Shown in pieces: positions 34,779 through 44,322 of a DNA stretch of 64,000 nucleotides (its first letter is position 1; each line of letters starts with the position of its first letter). The stretch spans positions 1,123,501 to 1,187,500 of the forward strand of contig NZ_CP036515.1 of assembly GCF_004323635.1 (NCBI RefSeq), given 5' to 3'. The stretch is from Lichenihabitans psoromatis. GTDB taxonomy: Bacteria > Pseudomonadota > Alphaproteobacteria > Rhizobiales > Beijerinckiaceae. Both the position numbers and the translations under genes were made by a program. The notes beneath the pieces were generated by a model. The model was given only the letters and a program-made list of their open reading frames with translations, was not told where the DNA came from and made no database searches.

Positions 34779-35722
34779 AATTCGGCCTCTTCGCGGCACT
34801 TGCCGCCATTTTGCTGATCATCATCGTCGGCAACAGCGCGATCTTCACGGTCAGCCAAACCGAGCAGGCCCTCGTCCTACGCTTCGGCGAGCCGCAAAGC
34901 CTCGTGACGCAGCCGGGGTTGCACTTCAAGCAGCCGTTCGTCGAGTCGGTCGTCTATCTCGACAACCGCATCCTCGACCTCGAGGGCGCGCAGGAGGAAG
35001 TTCTGGCATCCGACAGCCAGCGCATCCTGGTCGACGCTTTCGTGCGCTATCACATCGCCGACCCGTTGAAATTCTATCAGACGGTCGGCACGATCGCACG
35101 TGCCAACAACCAGTTGGCGTCGGTGTTGAACTCGGCGGTGCGCCGCGTTCTTGGCGATGCAACCCTGCCGCAGATCATCAAAGACGACCGCGCCGGTCTG
35201 ATGGTGAAGATCCGCGATCAGGTGAATAGCGAAGCGGCGCGCCTCGGCGCAGCCGTCAACGACGTTCGAATTCGGCGGGCTGACCTTCCCAAGGAAATCT
35301 CCGAGAAGGTCTATAGCCGCATGCAGTCAGAGCGGGCGCGCGAGGCGGCCGAGTATCGGGCTCAGGGCTCCGAGCAGGCGCAGACCATCACGGCCAAAGC
35401 GGATCGTGACGTCGTCGTCATCAAGGCTGAAGCGCAACGACAAGCCGACCAGACGCGTGGTGAAGGCGATGCCGCTCGAAACAAGATCTTCGCCGAGGCT
35501 TACGGCAAAGACCCAGGATTTTTCGCGTTTTATCGCTCCATGCAGGCTTATGCGACTGGCTTGAAAGCGGGTGACACGCGGCTGGTTCTCTCGCCGTCGT
35601 CGAATTTCTTTAGGTTCTTCAACGATCCGTCCGGGACGGCGCCATCGGCCGCAGCGCCGCAGGCCAAAGCGTCTGGACCGCAAGCCGATGCGGGCATGCC
35701 GGCCGCGCCCGCCCAGCCCTGA
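34775..35722 (+). CDS. hflC: FtsH protease activity modulator HflC
   Basis: A 315-residue partner of HflK with one N-terminal membrane helix (LFAALAAILLIIIVGNSAIF) and a band-7 domain (TEQALVLRFGEPQS, ADPLKFYQTV, LPKEISEKVYSRMQSERAREAAEYRAQG). The C-terminal tail is Ala/Pro-rich. ATG 34775 overlaps the hflK stop. No degP-like protease gene follows, unlike in many relatives; a DNA glycosylase gene comes next. Confidence 0.95.
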   Translation: MKFGLFAALAAILLIIIVGNSAIFTVSQTEQALVLRFGEPQSLVTQPGLHFKQPFVESVVYLDNRILDLEGAQEEVLASDSQRILVDAFVRYHIADPLKFYQTVGTIARANNQLASVLNSAVRRVLGDATLPQIIKDDRAGLMVKIRDQVNSEAARLGAAVNDVRIRRADLPKEISEKVYSRMQSERAREAAEYRAQGSEQAQTITAKADRDVVVIKAEAQRQADQTRGEGDAARNKIFAEAYGKDPGFFAFYRSMQAYATGLKAGDTRLVLSPSSNFFRFFNDPSGTAPSAAAPQAKASGPQADAGMPAAPAQP

Positions 35723-35739
35723 GGCTGGATCATCCAGCG

Positions 35740-36330
35740 ATGGCGTCGCTCCCGGCCAACGCCGCGCGCGACGTCGTCAAGATGTTTGATCGGGCCGCCG
35801 AAGAGGTGGGCCGATCCGTCATCGGGGCCACTTTTCTGGTCGACGGCGTCGGCGGGCTGATCGTCGAGGCTGAAGCCTATGACCGGGACGATCCCGCCTC
35901 ACATAGTTTTCGCGGCGAGACCGGACGCAACGCCGCCATGTTTGGGCCGCCCGGTCACGCTTACGTGTACCGCTCCTACGGCATCCACTGGTGCGTCAAT
36001 CTTGTCTGCCGCCCAGGGAGCGCCGTGTTGTTGCGCGCCATCGAACCCACGATGGGCTTGGACGAGATGCGGGTGCGCCGTGGCAACGAGGCCGTGACGC
36101 TCCTCTGCAGCGGGCCGGGACGGCTCAGTCAGGCCCTCGGCATCACGGCCGCGCTCAATGGCCGATCGCTCGACCAGCCCCCCTTCACCCTGATCCCCAA
36201 CGACAACGCGCTCGACATCGTCTCTGGGCCGCGCATCGGCATCACGCGCGGAGCCGACACGCCGTGGCGGTTCGGTCTACGCGGGTCACGGTTTCTGTCG
36301 AAGCGGTTTCGCCCGGATCAGGTCGGCTGA
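35740..36330 (+). CDS. DNA-3-methyladenine glycosylase (AAG/MPG family)
   Basis: Base-excision-repair enzyme that removes alkylated purines. The 196 residues match the AAG family: GGLIVEAEAYDRDDPASHSFRG with the catalytic-position Glu in VEAEAY, GPPGHAYVYRSYGIHWCVN, LLRAIEP and the C-terminal ITRGADTPWRFG. It starts at ATG 35740, 17 nt after hflC and on the same strand, so read-through is likely. Its last 13 nt overlap the convergent peroxiredoxin gene. Confidence 0.93.
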   Translation: MASLPANAARDVVKMFDRAAEEVGRSVIGATFLVDGVGGLIVEAEAYDRDDPASHSFRGETGRNAAMFGPPGHAYVYRSYGIHWCVNLVCRPGSAVLLRAIEPTMGLDEMRVRRGNEAVTLLCSGPGRLSQALGITAALNGRSLDQPPFTLIPNDNALDIVSGPRIGITRGADTPWRFGLRGSRFLSKRFRPDQVG

Positions 36331-36974
36331 GGTACGATGCGGAGGTAGGGTGCGGGCGCGTCCCAACCGCCCGGATAAGCCTTTTTGGCGTCTTCGTCGG
36401 ACACTGAACCGGCGATGATGACGTCCTCGCCCGGCTGCCAATCGACCGGCGTTGCCACCTTGTGGGCGGCCGTCAGCTGGATCGAATCGAGCGCCCGCAT
36501 GATCTCGGCGAAGTTGCGCCCGGTCGACATCGGATAAGCCAAGGACAGCTTCACACGCTTGTCGGGCCCGATGATGAACACGGTGCGGACTGTGGCATTG
36601 GTGGCGGCGGTGCGACCCTCGGACGTGCCGTCCGTATCGGCCGGTAGCATGCCGTAGAGCTTCGAGACGGCAAGATCGGCGTCTCCGATCAAGGGGTAGG
36701 TCACGGCCGCGCCCTGCGTCCGTTCGATGTCGGCCGCCCAGCGATCATGCGACTCGACGGGATCGACCGACAGGCCGATCACCTTGGTGTTGCGCTTAGC
36801 GAAGTCGGGCGTCAGCTTCGCGACCATGCCGAGTTCGGTCGTGCAGACCGGCGTGAATGTCTTCGGATGCGAAAAAAGGATCGCGTATCCGTCGCCGATC
36901 CAGTCATGAAAGCTGATCCGGCCCTGGGTCGTGTCGGCCGTGAAGTCGGGGGCAATCTGTCCGATTTGTATCAT
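36318..36974 (-). CDS. 1-Cys peroxiredoxin (Prx6/AhpC-TSA type)
   Basis: Thiol peroxidase that reduces hydrogen peroxide and organic hydroperoxides. It has 218 residues from ATG 36974, chosen over ATG 36986 because GGAAG stands 5 nt before it and homologues start MIxIG. The peroxidatic cysteine is Cys44 in PKTFTPVCTTELG. No resolving cysteine is visible, which fits the 1-Cys Prx6 group. The C-terminal LRIVPQP end and the length beyond 200 residues also fit Prx6. It is a monocistronic gene convergent with the glycosylase. Confidence 0.93.
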   Translation of the reverse strand: MIQIGQIAPDFTADTTQGRISFHDWIGDGYAILFSHPKTFTPVCTTELGMVAKLTPDFAKRNTKVIGLSVDPVESHDRWAADIERTQGAAVTYPLIGDADLAVSKLYGMLPADTDGTSEGRTAATNATVRTVFIIGPDKRVKLSLAYPMSTGRNFAEIMRALDSIQLTAAHKVATPVDWQPGEDVIIAGSVSDEDAKKAYPGGWDAPAPYLRIVPQPT

Positions 36975-37117
36975 GCGGGCTTCCATTGGCTCTGATGCGG
37001 CTGCAAAGCCTAGTCAGTGAATAGACTTGACCAGAGCATGCCGGCTGGGTTTTGCCAACCGGGCTTCAGCCGAGGACCTTGTCGATTGGGCGACGCCGAT
37101 GATGGCGGCCCGATTGC

Positions 37118-38542
37118 TCACCGGGTCGCCGCAGCCCGATGCTGGCTGACGGCCTGCCCCGCATCGCGCCGCAAGCGCGCGAAAGCCGGAAGCGCCGTGA
37201 GAGCCACCAGACCAATAATCGCAAAGCAGAGCCGGAACGGGCCGCTCGGGTCGGCACCCTGCCCTGCCGGAAGCGCCTCAGCGATCCGCAGAACGATCGC
37301 GCCGAAGGCGACGCCCATCCCCAGCGCCAACTGAAACGCCATGTTGAATAACGTGTTGGCGGGGCCGGTCTGGCCGGGCTCGAGCTCAGCGAATGCCAGC
37401 GTGTTCAAGGCGGTGAATTGCATCGAGCGGCTGGCGCCGGCGACCATCAAGACCAGCACGATGACGGCGATCGGTATCGAGCGGTCGATCATGGCGCAGG
37501 CCGCGATCGAACTCGCGCTGATGACCGTGTTGGCCAGCAGCACGGTACGAAAGCCGAAGCGCCGCAGGATCGGCGTCGTAAGGGGTTTGATGGCGAGATT
37601 GGCGGCGCCATACCACAACACCAACAGGCCCGACGTGAACGCATCCCGCCCGAGCCCGACCTGGAACAGCAGGGGCAGAAGAAACGGCATGGTGCTGATG
37701 GTGATCCGCGCGATCAGGCCTCCATCCATGGTGACGCGGAAGCTCGGCACCCGGAACGCCTCGAGCGACACCAGGGGATGCGGGTGAGTGCGGGCACGCC
37801 GCAAGGCCAGCGTGCCAAGCGTGAGGCTGGCGATGAGAAACAGCGAGGCGATCCGCCAATCGCCTCCCGTCTGCCCGAAGCGCTCCAAGGCATAGAGCAG
37901 CGACGCAAGGCAAGACCCGTTGAGCACGAAGCCGAGCGCGTCGAAGGGGCGACGAGCTTCGTCCCGCCCAGCCTCGATCAATCGGAGCGCGAGCCCCAGC
38001 CCCATGATCCCGATCGGCACGTTGATGAAGAAGATCCAGCGCCAGGACGCTACCGTGGTGATGAACCCGCCGAGCGGCGGCCCGAGCACCGGCGCCGTCA
38101 GGGCCGGCCAGGTGAGCGTCGCGATGGCGCGCATCAGGTCCTGCTTGGCTGTGCCGCGCAGCACGACAAGCCGACCTACAGGCGTCATCAGTGCCCCGGC
38201 GGCCCCTTGGAGGATCCGCGCCAGGGTGAAGGTCAGCGTGTCGATGCTGAGGCCGCACAGGATCGAGGCGATGGTGAACAGCGCGACCGCGCTCGCGAAG
38301 ACAGGACGGGCGCCGTAGCGGTCCGCCACCCAGCCGCTGGCGGGAATGAAGACCGCGACGGTGAGCAGATAAGCCGTCATGCCGATCGCGAGCGACCCCG
38401 GCGTCGTGCCAAAGCTTTTCGCCATCTGCGGCAGCGCCGTCGCGATCACGGTGCCGTCGAGATTTTCCATGAAAAACGCGCCGGCCACCAGCAGCGCCAC
38501 CAAGGTGGACCGTTGCGGCACGAAGGAAGGGCTTGTCTGCAT
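37118..38542 (-). CDS. MFS transporter, DHA2 (EmrB/QacA) family
   Basis: A 474-residue inner-membrane drug/proton antiporter with about 14 helices. It has the DHA2 motif LDGTVIATALP (28-38) in helix 1 and the loop motif WVADRYGARP (71-80). Helix 5 has LGPPLGGFITTVASWRWIFFINVP, typical of the family. A partner membrane-fusion gene (emrA) is not adjacent. The exported substrate is unknown. The ATG at 38542 is the only good start. Confidence 0.9.
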   Translation of the reverse strand: MQTSPSFVPQRSTLVALLVAGAFFMENLDGTVIATALPQMAKSFGTTPGSLAIGMTAYLLTVAVFIPASGWVADRYGARPVFASAVALFTIASILCGLSIDTLTFTLARILQGAAGALMTPVGRLVVLRGTAKQDLMRAIATLTWPALTAPVLGPPLGGFITTVASWRWIFFINVPIGIMGLGLALRLIEAGRDEARRPFDALGFVLNGSCLASLLYALERFGQTGGDWRIASLFLIASLTLGTLALRRARTHPHPLVSLEAFRVPSFRVTMDGGLIARITISTMPFLLPLLFQVGLGRDAFTSGLLVLWYGAANLAIKPLTTPILRRFGFRTVLLANTVISASSIAACAMIDRSIPIAVIVLVLMVAGASRSMQFTALNTLAFAELEPGQTGPANTLFNMAFQLALGMGVAFGAIVLRIAEALPAGQGADPSGPFRLCFAIIGLVALTALPAFARLRRDAGQAVSQHRAAATR

Positions 38543-38632
38543 CCGTCACGCCGGGCCAGAGTCTGAAGGCCCCTTCTATAACACGGCCGACCCGCCCGCG
38601 AGCAACGACACGGCCGGGGTCATGGGGTTTGG

Positions 38633-41600
38633 TCAGCGAACCGAGCGCTTGGCTTGAACCACGACCTCCTCCGGCGTGGGCGGATTGGCGGGATGGTAGC
38701 TGAGGCAGATCGGTGTCCTGATCTTGGCCGGCTTGCCTGACTTTTCCGAGGCGAAGTAGAATTCGCCCATGGCCAGTCTGGCCACATCGTCGGCTGCGCC
38801 GCCCTTGCCGGCGATCAGATCCTTCACGCTGCCGATGTCGGTCGGGGAATTCTGCTTGCCGAAAAATTGTGTCGTGCAATTCGACACGATTTTATTGTCG
38901 ATCCCCTTCGGGGCCTGGGTCGCCACCACCATGCCGAGCCCATATTTACGCGCCTGCGCGAAGAGCCGGACGGCACTGCCGCGGCTGATCGCGGCATGGG
39001 CCGATGGCATGAAGTTCTGCGCCTCGTCGATCGCATAGAGACGCCCGGTCGGCGACGGGTTCTTCTTGATCCAGCTGAACAGCGTCATCTGCAGCCGGTT
39101 CACGAAATCCTCGCGCGCGGCATCGGACGCCAATCCAGATAGATTGATGACGGAGATCCGCGTGCGGCCGGCATCGGGCCCGTTGAACAGAAGTTTCGGA
39201 TCGAGCACCGGACCATCGACCCGCAGCAGCGGATTGGTCGCAACGGCCGCATGAAGCTGGTCGGCCATGCCGGCCGCCAATTTTGCGGCATTGCCGATCT
39301 CGCTGATGCCGTCCGGGAGATCGGTGAGCAGCGTTGTCATGGCCTTCAGATCGCCGCCGCCCTGCCCGGCGAAATAGCGCATGGCATCGGCCAGGACGCC
39401 TCTTTGCAACCCGTTCTTCGCGCCCGCCAACGGGGCGACAGTCTCGGTTGCCATCTCGCAGGCCTGATCGCGTTCGTCCAAATTATCGCCGAGACCGGAA
39501 AAATCCGGCAGCACCGACAGGAACAGCGGGTTGCCGGCCCGGACCCCGGGCGTCCAGACCACGACCTCGACCGTCTCGCGATAGCGAGCCGCCTTCTCGT
39601 CGTCATCGGGCGTGAAGCTGCCCGGCCGCTCCGGCCACGGGTCACCGAGCCGCGACAGATCATTGTTCGGATCGATCACGATAGCCGGGATTCCAGCGAG
39701 AGCGGCCTCCTCGATCAACCGACGCAGCAACACCGTCTTGCCCGACCCCGTCCCCGCGATGATCGCAGTGTGGCGCGGCAGCAGCGCGAGCGGCAGGCTG
39801 ACGGCCTCGCCACCCACCGCCATGCGATGACCGATCACGATGGCGGTCGGCGGAACCGCGACCAAGGGCGGCGCAACCGCGCGTTTTGTCGGACGTTTCG
39901 GCTCGGTCAACGGTGCGGCGACGGGCGAAACCGCTTCTGCGACATGCTCGAGCTCTAAGGCCTCGACCGGAGGAGCCGGCATCGCATCCATCACGTCCGA
40001 GACCGATGTCCCCGGCGGCGGGCAAAGACCCGCTTGTTTGAAGAACGCCGTGTCGCAGAGCGGCTTGGTGGCACGCAGCCAGGTATCGAATTCGTTGCGT
40101 TTGCGATGGTTGGCTGCCTCGTCGCGCAATTGGCGAAGCGCCACGAAAGTCAGCAGATCATCCTCGCTCGGATCGATGATGCAGCCCCCTGCTTTCGTGA
40201 AGACCTCGACCATCTGCCGGGTCTTCACGCCACCCGGTACCGGAGCTTTTCGAATGATGAGCAGACGGCGGTCGGCCATGTCGGCCGTAATCCCCGATGC
40301 GGTCAAAGCAGCCCTCAACCGCGACTGGAACGCATTGGCATTGGTATGTTCGAGAGCGCGGTAGCAATAGTGCCGCTCCCGGTCGCTTTCGGCATGGAAC
40401 GTGAAAGTCAGCCTGCCGTGCAGGGGCGGCGTCCGCTGCGCGGAATCACCTTTGGCTTCCACGTCGATCGCCTCGTCCGGATCGATCTGCACGGCGTAGA
40501 GACCAAAGACGCCGCGCAGCAGGCGACCGAACTCGCCATCGTCGTCATTCTGGATCAGGCCGGCGATATCGACCTGCCGGCGCATCGCCTCGAGATCGAA
40601 GAGCGGCGTCTGCGGCCCGGTGTCTTCTATCAACTGATCGGCTTTCGGCACGACCGGGAGAAGAATGTCGCAGAGCTCGATGCGCGCCTCGTCGATACAG
40701 TGGCGGCGGAAAGCGTCGCAGCGCATCAGGATGGCGCGAGGCGTCATTCCGCGCCCCGTCGCATTGTCGATCGCGGCCTTGCTGAACGGCCAGGACGGAA
40801 AGGCGGGCGTGAACGCCACGGCCGCATAGGCCGGCGTCAACCGGCTGACGATCAGGTTTTCGATGTGGGCGCGGTCGCCCATGCCGAGCAAAGCCGTCTG
40901 CGGTTGAAAGCGATGCACGGCAGAGTCAAGCGCGTGAGCCTTGATGCGCTCCCAGGAATCGTAGAGGCACGTGACGACCGTCATGCTGCGGTGGAGGACG
41001 TCGTAGAGCTCCAGCAGCCCCGCCGCCAGCACCTCGCCGATCGGTTGCGCCGGACGACCGTCCTCGCTGAGGCGGTGCTGAAACATATTGCTCGGAATGA
41101 CGATACTGTCGATCTGATCGACAGCGACCAGCGTCGGGCCGGCAAGACTCATGATCCAGGACATGCCGCGCACCAGTTCGACATGGGTCGGAGGCGCGCC
41201 TTTGAAGCCGAGCTTCCGCCCGGTGTCTTCCTCGGCCTCGTAACCTTGCAGCCAGCTATGCGCGAAGCTCATGGTGCCGGCATGGTTGGACCGGAGCAGC
41301 GCCAAGGCTCGGAACACGTCCTGATGCCGCAGCGCATTGACGCGATCGCCTCGCATCAAGCCACCCACCAGAAGATCGACGATCTTGCTTGGATCGATAT
41401 TCGGGGTTTCGAAGGCCTCATGGACCTGTCGCTCGATCTGAAATCGGCGCGCGACCCCGGCCAGCACCGCCTCATGCTGGCGGCGCCCATCCGGCATCTC
41501 CTGCAACAGGGATGTCAGGAAACTCAGCGCGGCGCTCTTCCAGAAATCCGTGACGCCGAGAATGTCGAGCAGCACGAACCAGCCGCCCCCGTCCCAGGTG

Positions 41601-41836
41601 CGTCGGCGCAAGGTGCCGACCAGATGCGTCTTGCCAATCCCGGCTGCTCCAACCAATACGTGACCGGGCGGCTTGGTCGAGGTCTCTTTCGTCTTTCGGA
41701 AGAAATCCGCGACGAGGCTGTCGAGCAGAGCTTCGTTGGGTCCGCCAACCGTCGTATCGGCATCGCTCCAGACGCTTTCGAGTGATCGGAGCCAACCGAA
41801 ATCGGCATCGCGCAGGGCGTCGAGAGCGAGGCTCAT
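38633..41836 (-). CDS. Double P-loop ATPase with HerA/FtsK-type C-terminal motor (DUF87-like)
   Basis: A 1067-residue protein of unrecognised function. The N-terminal AAA/STAND-like module has Walker A GAAGIGKTH (63-71) and Walker B LVAVDQID (236-243). A middle part (about 410-630) has no motif I can assign. The C-terminal HerA-like motor has Walker A GTGSGKT (695-701), Walker B LYAIDEAQNF (933-942), and ATQAPKGID (972-980), the arginine/sensor region typical of HerA. HerA motors are hexameric DNA translocases, and the first P-loop may act as a switch. The start overlaps the stop of the partner gene by 4 nt. BREX-like or other defence functions are possible, not shown. Confidence 0.7.
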   Translation of the reverse strand: MSLALDALRDADFGWLRSLESVWSDADTTVGGPNEALLDSLVADFFRKTKETSTKPPGHVLVGAAGIGKTHLVGTLRRRTWDGGGWFVLLDILGVTDFWKSAALSFLTSLLQEMPDGRRQHEAVLAGVARRFQIERQVHEAFETPNIDPSKIVDLLVGGLMRGDRVNALRHQDVFRALALLRSNHAGTMSFAHSWLQGYEAEEDTGRKLGFKGAPPTHVELVRGMSWIMSLAGPTLVAVDQIDSIVIPSNMFQHRLSEDGRPAQPIGEVLAAGLLELYDVLHRSMTVVTCLYDSWERIKAHALDSAVHRFQPQTALLGMGDRAHIENLIVSRLTPAYAAVAFTPAFPSWPFSKAAIDNATGRGMTPRAILMRCDAFRRHCIDEARIELCDILLPVVPKADQLIEDTGPQTPLFDLEAMRRQVDIAGLIQNDDDGEFGRLLRGVFGLYAVQIDPDEAIDVEAKGDSAQRTPPLHGRLTFTFHAESDRERHYCYRALEHTNANAFQSRLRAALTASGITADMADRRLLIIRKAPVPGGVKTRQMVEVFTKAGGCIIDPSEDDLLTFVALRQLRDEAANHRKRNEFDTWLRATKPLCDTAFFKQAGLCPPPGTSVSDVMDAMPAPPVEALELEHVAEAVSPVAAPLTEPKRPTKRAVAPPLVAVPPTAIVIGHRMAVGGEAVSLPLALLPRHTAIIAGTGSGKTVLLRRLIEEAALAGIPAIVIDPNNDLSRLGDPWPERPGSFTPDDDEKAARYRETVEVVVWTPGVRAGNPLFLSVLPDFSGLGDNLDERDQACEMATETVAPLAGAKNGLQRGVLADAMRYFAGQGGGDLKAMTTLLTDLPDGISEIGNAAKLAAGMADQLHAAVATNPLLRVDGPVLDPKLLFNGPDAGRTRISVINLSGLASDAAREDFVNRLQMTLFSWIKKNPSPTGRLYAIDEAQNFMPSAHAAISRGSAVRLFAQARKYGLGMVVATQAPKGIDNKIVSNCTTQFFGKQNSPTDIGSVKDLIAGKGGAADDVARLAMGEFYFASEKSGKPAKIRTPICLSYHPANPPTPEEVVVQAKRSVR

Positions 41837-42501
41837 GGCATGATCCAGAGAACGTGAAAGGGTTCGCCGGCGGGATCGTAAGCGGCCTCGCGATCGGCGG
41901 CCGTCAGCGCATTCGGATTGTTGATCCGCATCAGCCGCGCCTTTTTGTCCCCCGCCAGGATGCGCCCAAAGGCGTCGTCCACGGTCGCGCGATCGAAGGC
42001 CGAGAGATGGGCGCGAATATCACGAAGCGGCGCACTTTCGCCGGTCTTGCCGCCCGTGATCGCCAGATAGGCTTGACCGATCTTGCGCCGCATCCCGACG
42101 GGCGTCAGCGCTCGCGCCGACCCCGATCGACCCGCCGCGCGCGGGGATTTCGGCAGTGGCTCGGCCGCCTCGGGCAAGGGGCCGACGAATTCGGCCAGGG
42201 TTTCGCCATGCTGCTCGAGGTGGGCCGACAGCAGGCCGAGCCAAGCCCGCAGCACCTGATAGGCCGGCGGCACGGCGTCGGTCAGATGCGCGGCCGCCCA
42301 TGCCCACCCCTTGTCGTCGAGCTGCAGCAGCAGCGCGCCACGGGCCTGCCTGCTGACTTTGATCAGGCGCCGCGCTTCAAGCTGCTCACGATCGGCTTTC
42401 GCGACCTCGGGCAGGATCGCGCCTTGAAGGGCCTGACCTTTTTGGCCAAGCAGCGACCAGACCAGAAGCGTCTGGCGCGGCGTCAGTCCGTCATCACTCA
42501 T
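41833..42501 (-). CDS. Partner protein of the HerA-type ATPase, winged-helix-like
   Basis: A 222-residue protein of unknown function. I start it at ATG 42501 (MSDDGLTPRQTLLVWSLLGQ); the open frame to 42591 adds 30 residues of unlikely sequence. The N-terminal part (LTPRQTLLVWSLL, REQLEARRLIKVSRQ, ALLLQLDDKGWAWAA) looks like a winged helix. A second such unit may be at the C-terminus (GMRRKIGQAYLAI, LSAFDRATVDDAFGRIL, EPFHVLWI), separated by a Pro/Ala linker. It is translationally coupled to the ATPase gene and likely binds it or DNA. Confidence 0.6.
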   Translation of the reverse strand: MSDDGLTPRQTLLVWSLLGQKGQALQGAILPEVAKADREQLEARRLIKVSRQARGALLLQLDDKGWAWAAAHLTDAVPPAYQVLRAWLGLLSAHLEQHGETLAEFVGPLPEAAEPLPKSPRAAGRSGSARALTPVGMRRKIGQAYLAITGGKTGESAPLRDIRAHLSAFDRATVDDAFGRILAGDKKARLMRINNPNALTAADREAAYDPAGEPFHVLWIMP

Positions 42502-42526
42502 GGGCTTGGCCTTCCACCGCGACGAT

Positions 42527-42570
42527 CCGATCGATCGATCGGTCGGTCCGGGCCGACCTCTAAGGTCGGC
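42527..42570. promoter_or_regulatory. 16-bp palindrome and adjacent hairpin upstream of the HerA cassette
   Basis: 42527-42542 is a perfect palindrome CCGATCGATCGATCGG, 25 nt upstream of the partner-gene start. Beside it 42552-42570 forms GCCGACC-tctaa-GGTCGGC. Position suggests an operator or leader structure for the two-gene cassette. The hairpin has no T tail in either direction, so it is not a convincing terminator of rsmB. Confidence 0.4.
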
Positions 42571-42664
42571 GCGGTGACGCAAGGGAAGCATTCAGCACGA
42601 CAGGGTTATGACAGGCCAGGATCGCGCGGTGCGACACCGACGCCGAGGCTTGGCCCGACGAGCC

Positions 42665-44077
42665 TCAGGCTTTGCGGACGAGGCGAGCCGCGAAGAACCC
42701 GTCGAGCCCCACGAGCGGCGGCTCGTCGAGCACCGAAAAAAACGGCAGCGTGCGAAGGTCGCCGGCCGGCGTCACGCAATCGGACCAACCGCCGACCTCA
42801 TCGGCCGTGATGGGCACGCGCGCCACATCCGGGTTGCGCCGCAACAGGCTGGCGATCTGCGCTTCGCCCTCCTCAGGCTCCAGCGAGCAGACGCAATAGA
42901 CGAGCGTGCCGCCGGGCTTCAGCAACCCGAGCGCCCGATCAATCATGCGGGTCTGCAAGGCCGCCAGCGACACGATATCCGAGGCGCGCTTGGTCCAGGC
43001 CACATCGGGGTGACGGCGGATCGTTCCGGTCGCCGAACACGGCGCATCGAGCAGGATCGCGTCGAAGGGCTCGGCGGAAAAACCCGCGACATCGGCCACC
43101 TCCGTCTCGGCACTCATGCCCAGCCGTTCGAGGTTGACGGCGAGGCGCTTGAGCCGCTCGGCCGAGCGATCGACCGCCACAACATGGCCGCCTGCCGCGA
43201 TCAATTGCGCGGTCTTGCCACCCGGCGCGGCACAGAGATCGGCGACCCGCTGCCCCGCCTCGACGCGCAGCAGCCGCGCCGGCAGCGAGGCGGCCGCATC
43301 CTGCACCCACCATTCCCCATCGGCGTAGCCGGCGAGGTCCGGGACCGGCACATGGCTGGTGAGGCGAAGGGAGCCGTTCGGCAGGCGCGTCGCCTCGAGC
43401 GCTTCGGTCCAGCGCGCGACATCGGCCTTGACGGTGATGTCGAGCGAGGGCTCGATGCGATGCGCCAGCGCGATCGCGGTGGCTTTCGCATCCCCATAGG
43501 TCTGCCTCCAACGCGCGGCCAGCCAAGCGGGCGTATCGGCAAACGGGTCGAGGTCGGCGGGGCCTTCGGGCGCCCGGGCGAGATTACGCGCCACCGCATT
43601 GGCGAGCGCCGCGAAGGGCTGACTTTTCGGGTCGGTCCGCACCGCGAGGACGCAGAGATTGACGGCCGCGTGATCCGGCACGTCGAGGAACATGATCTGC
43701 GCCGCCGTCACGACGAGAAACCACTCGAGGTTGCCGCTCCGCTTGGGCAGCCCGCGCTCGAGAAACGCCGCAAGCGCCTTACGGATGGTGCCGAGGCGAC
43801 GCAGCGACACGACCACGATCGAGCGCACCAGGGCGCGGTCGCGCGGTTCCAACGCGTTGAGCTTGGACTGCGTGGTCTCGCTGCCAAAGGCCTCGTCGAA
43901 CCCATGTCCGGCGCCGATCACGTCGGCCAGGATCGCGGCGGCGATCAGGCGGGCCGGCAAACCGGGTGGGTGCTCGACAGGCGCGGCGGCCGGCTTCGCC
44001 CAGGACCCGGCTCGAGATCCAGACCGCGGCTTGGCCCGGTCGCCGGTGATGTTCTGCGGACCCGTCGGTTTATTCAT
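42665..44077 (-). CDS. rsmB: 16S rRNA m5C methyltransferase, RsmB/NOP2-Sun family
   Basis: Methylates a cytosine of 16S rRNA (C967 in E. coli) with SAM. It has 470 residues from ATG 44077, chosen because AAGGA lies 4 nt upstream; the frame is open to 44239. An N-terminal NusB-like helical domain covers about 40-180. The SAM loop is LCAAPGGKT (281-289), motif IV is DAPCSATGTIRRHPD with Cys347, and the nucleophile Cys397 is in VCSLEPEEGE. The short basic N-terminus (KPTGPQNITGDRAKPRSGSR) is not conserved. It stands divergent to sdhAF4. Confidence 0.93.
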   Translation of the reverse strand: MNKPTGPQNITGDRAKPRSGSRAGSWAKPAAAPVEHPPGLPARLIAAAILADVIGAGHGFDEAFGSETTQSKLNALEPRDRALVRSIVVVSLRRLGTIRKALAAFLERGLPKRSGNLEWFLVVTAAQIMFLDVPDHAAVNLCVLAVRTDPKSQPFAALANAVARNLARAPEGPADLDPFADTPAWLAARWRQTYGDAKATAIALAHRIEPSLDITVKADVARWTEALEATRLPNGSLRLTSHVPVPDLAGYADGEWWVQDAAASLPARLLRVEAGQRVADLCAAPGGKTAQLIAAGGHVVAVDRSAERLKRLAVNLERLGMSAETEVADVAGFSAEPFDAILLDAPCSATGTIRRHPDVAWTKRASDIVSLAALQTRMIDRALGLLKPGGTLVYCVCSLEPEEGEAQIASLLRRNPDVARVPITADEVGGWSDCVTPAGDLRTLPFFSVLDEPPLVGLDGFFAARLVRKA

Positions 44078-44322
44078 TGCATCCTTCATCCCACGGTCGG
44101 CGACCGTGGATTCGTCATTCATCCGACCCAACCAGACGACGACCAAACGACGTTCCCCGCCTTCGATCGATGCGCCTCGACCGCAGAACGACGCGCCAGA
44201 ACCGCCCATGCGAGGGTCGCGCCAGTGACAGAACGGCACGCGACGCCCTATGTGAGCGACAGTGGTCGTGACTGCAAAGTCTCGAATGAATCAGTTTGAT
44301 CCCAAAAGTGGGTGGAAGCGTG

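Noticed and set aside
37386..38879. Minus-strand frame of about 497 codons overlapping the DHA2 transporter
   Set aside because: Out-of-frame with the transporter, composed of Arg/His/Gly repeats, no hydrophobic helices.
40034..41785. Plus-strand frame of about 583 codons opposite the HerA-type gene
   Set aside because: Shadow of the minus-strand gene; no domain pattern.
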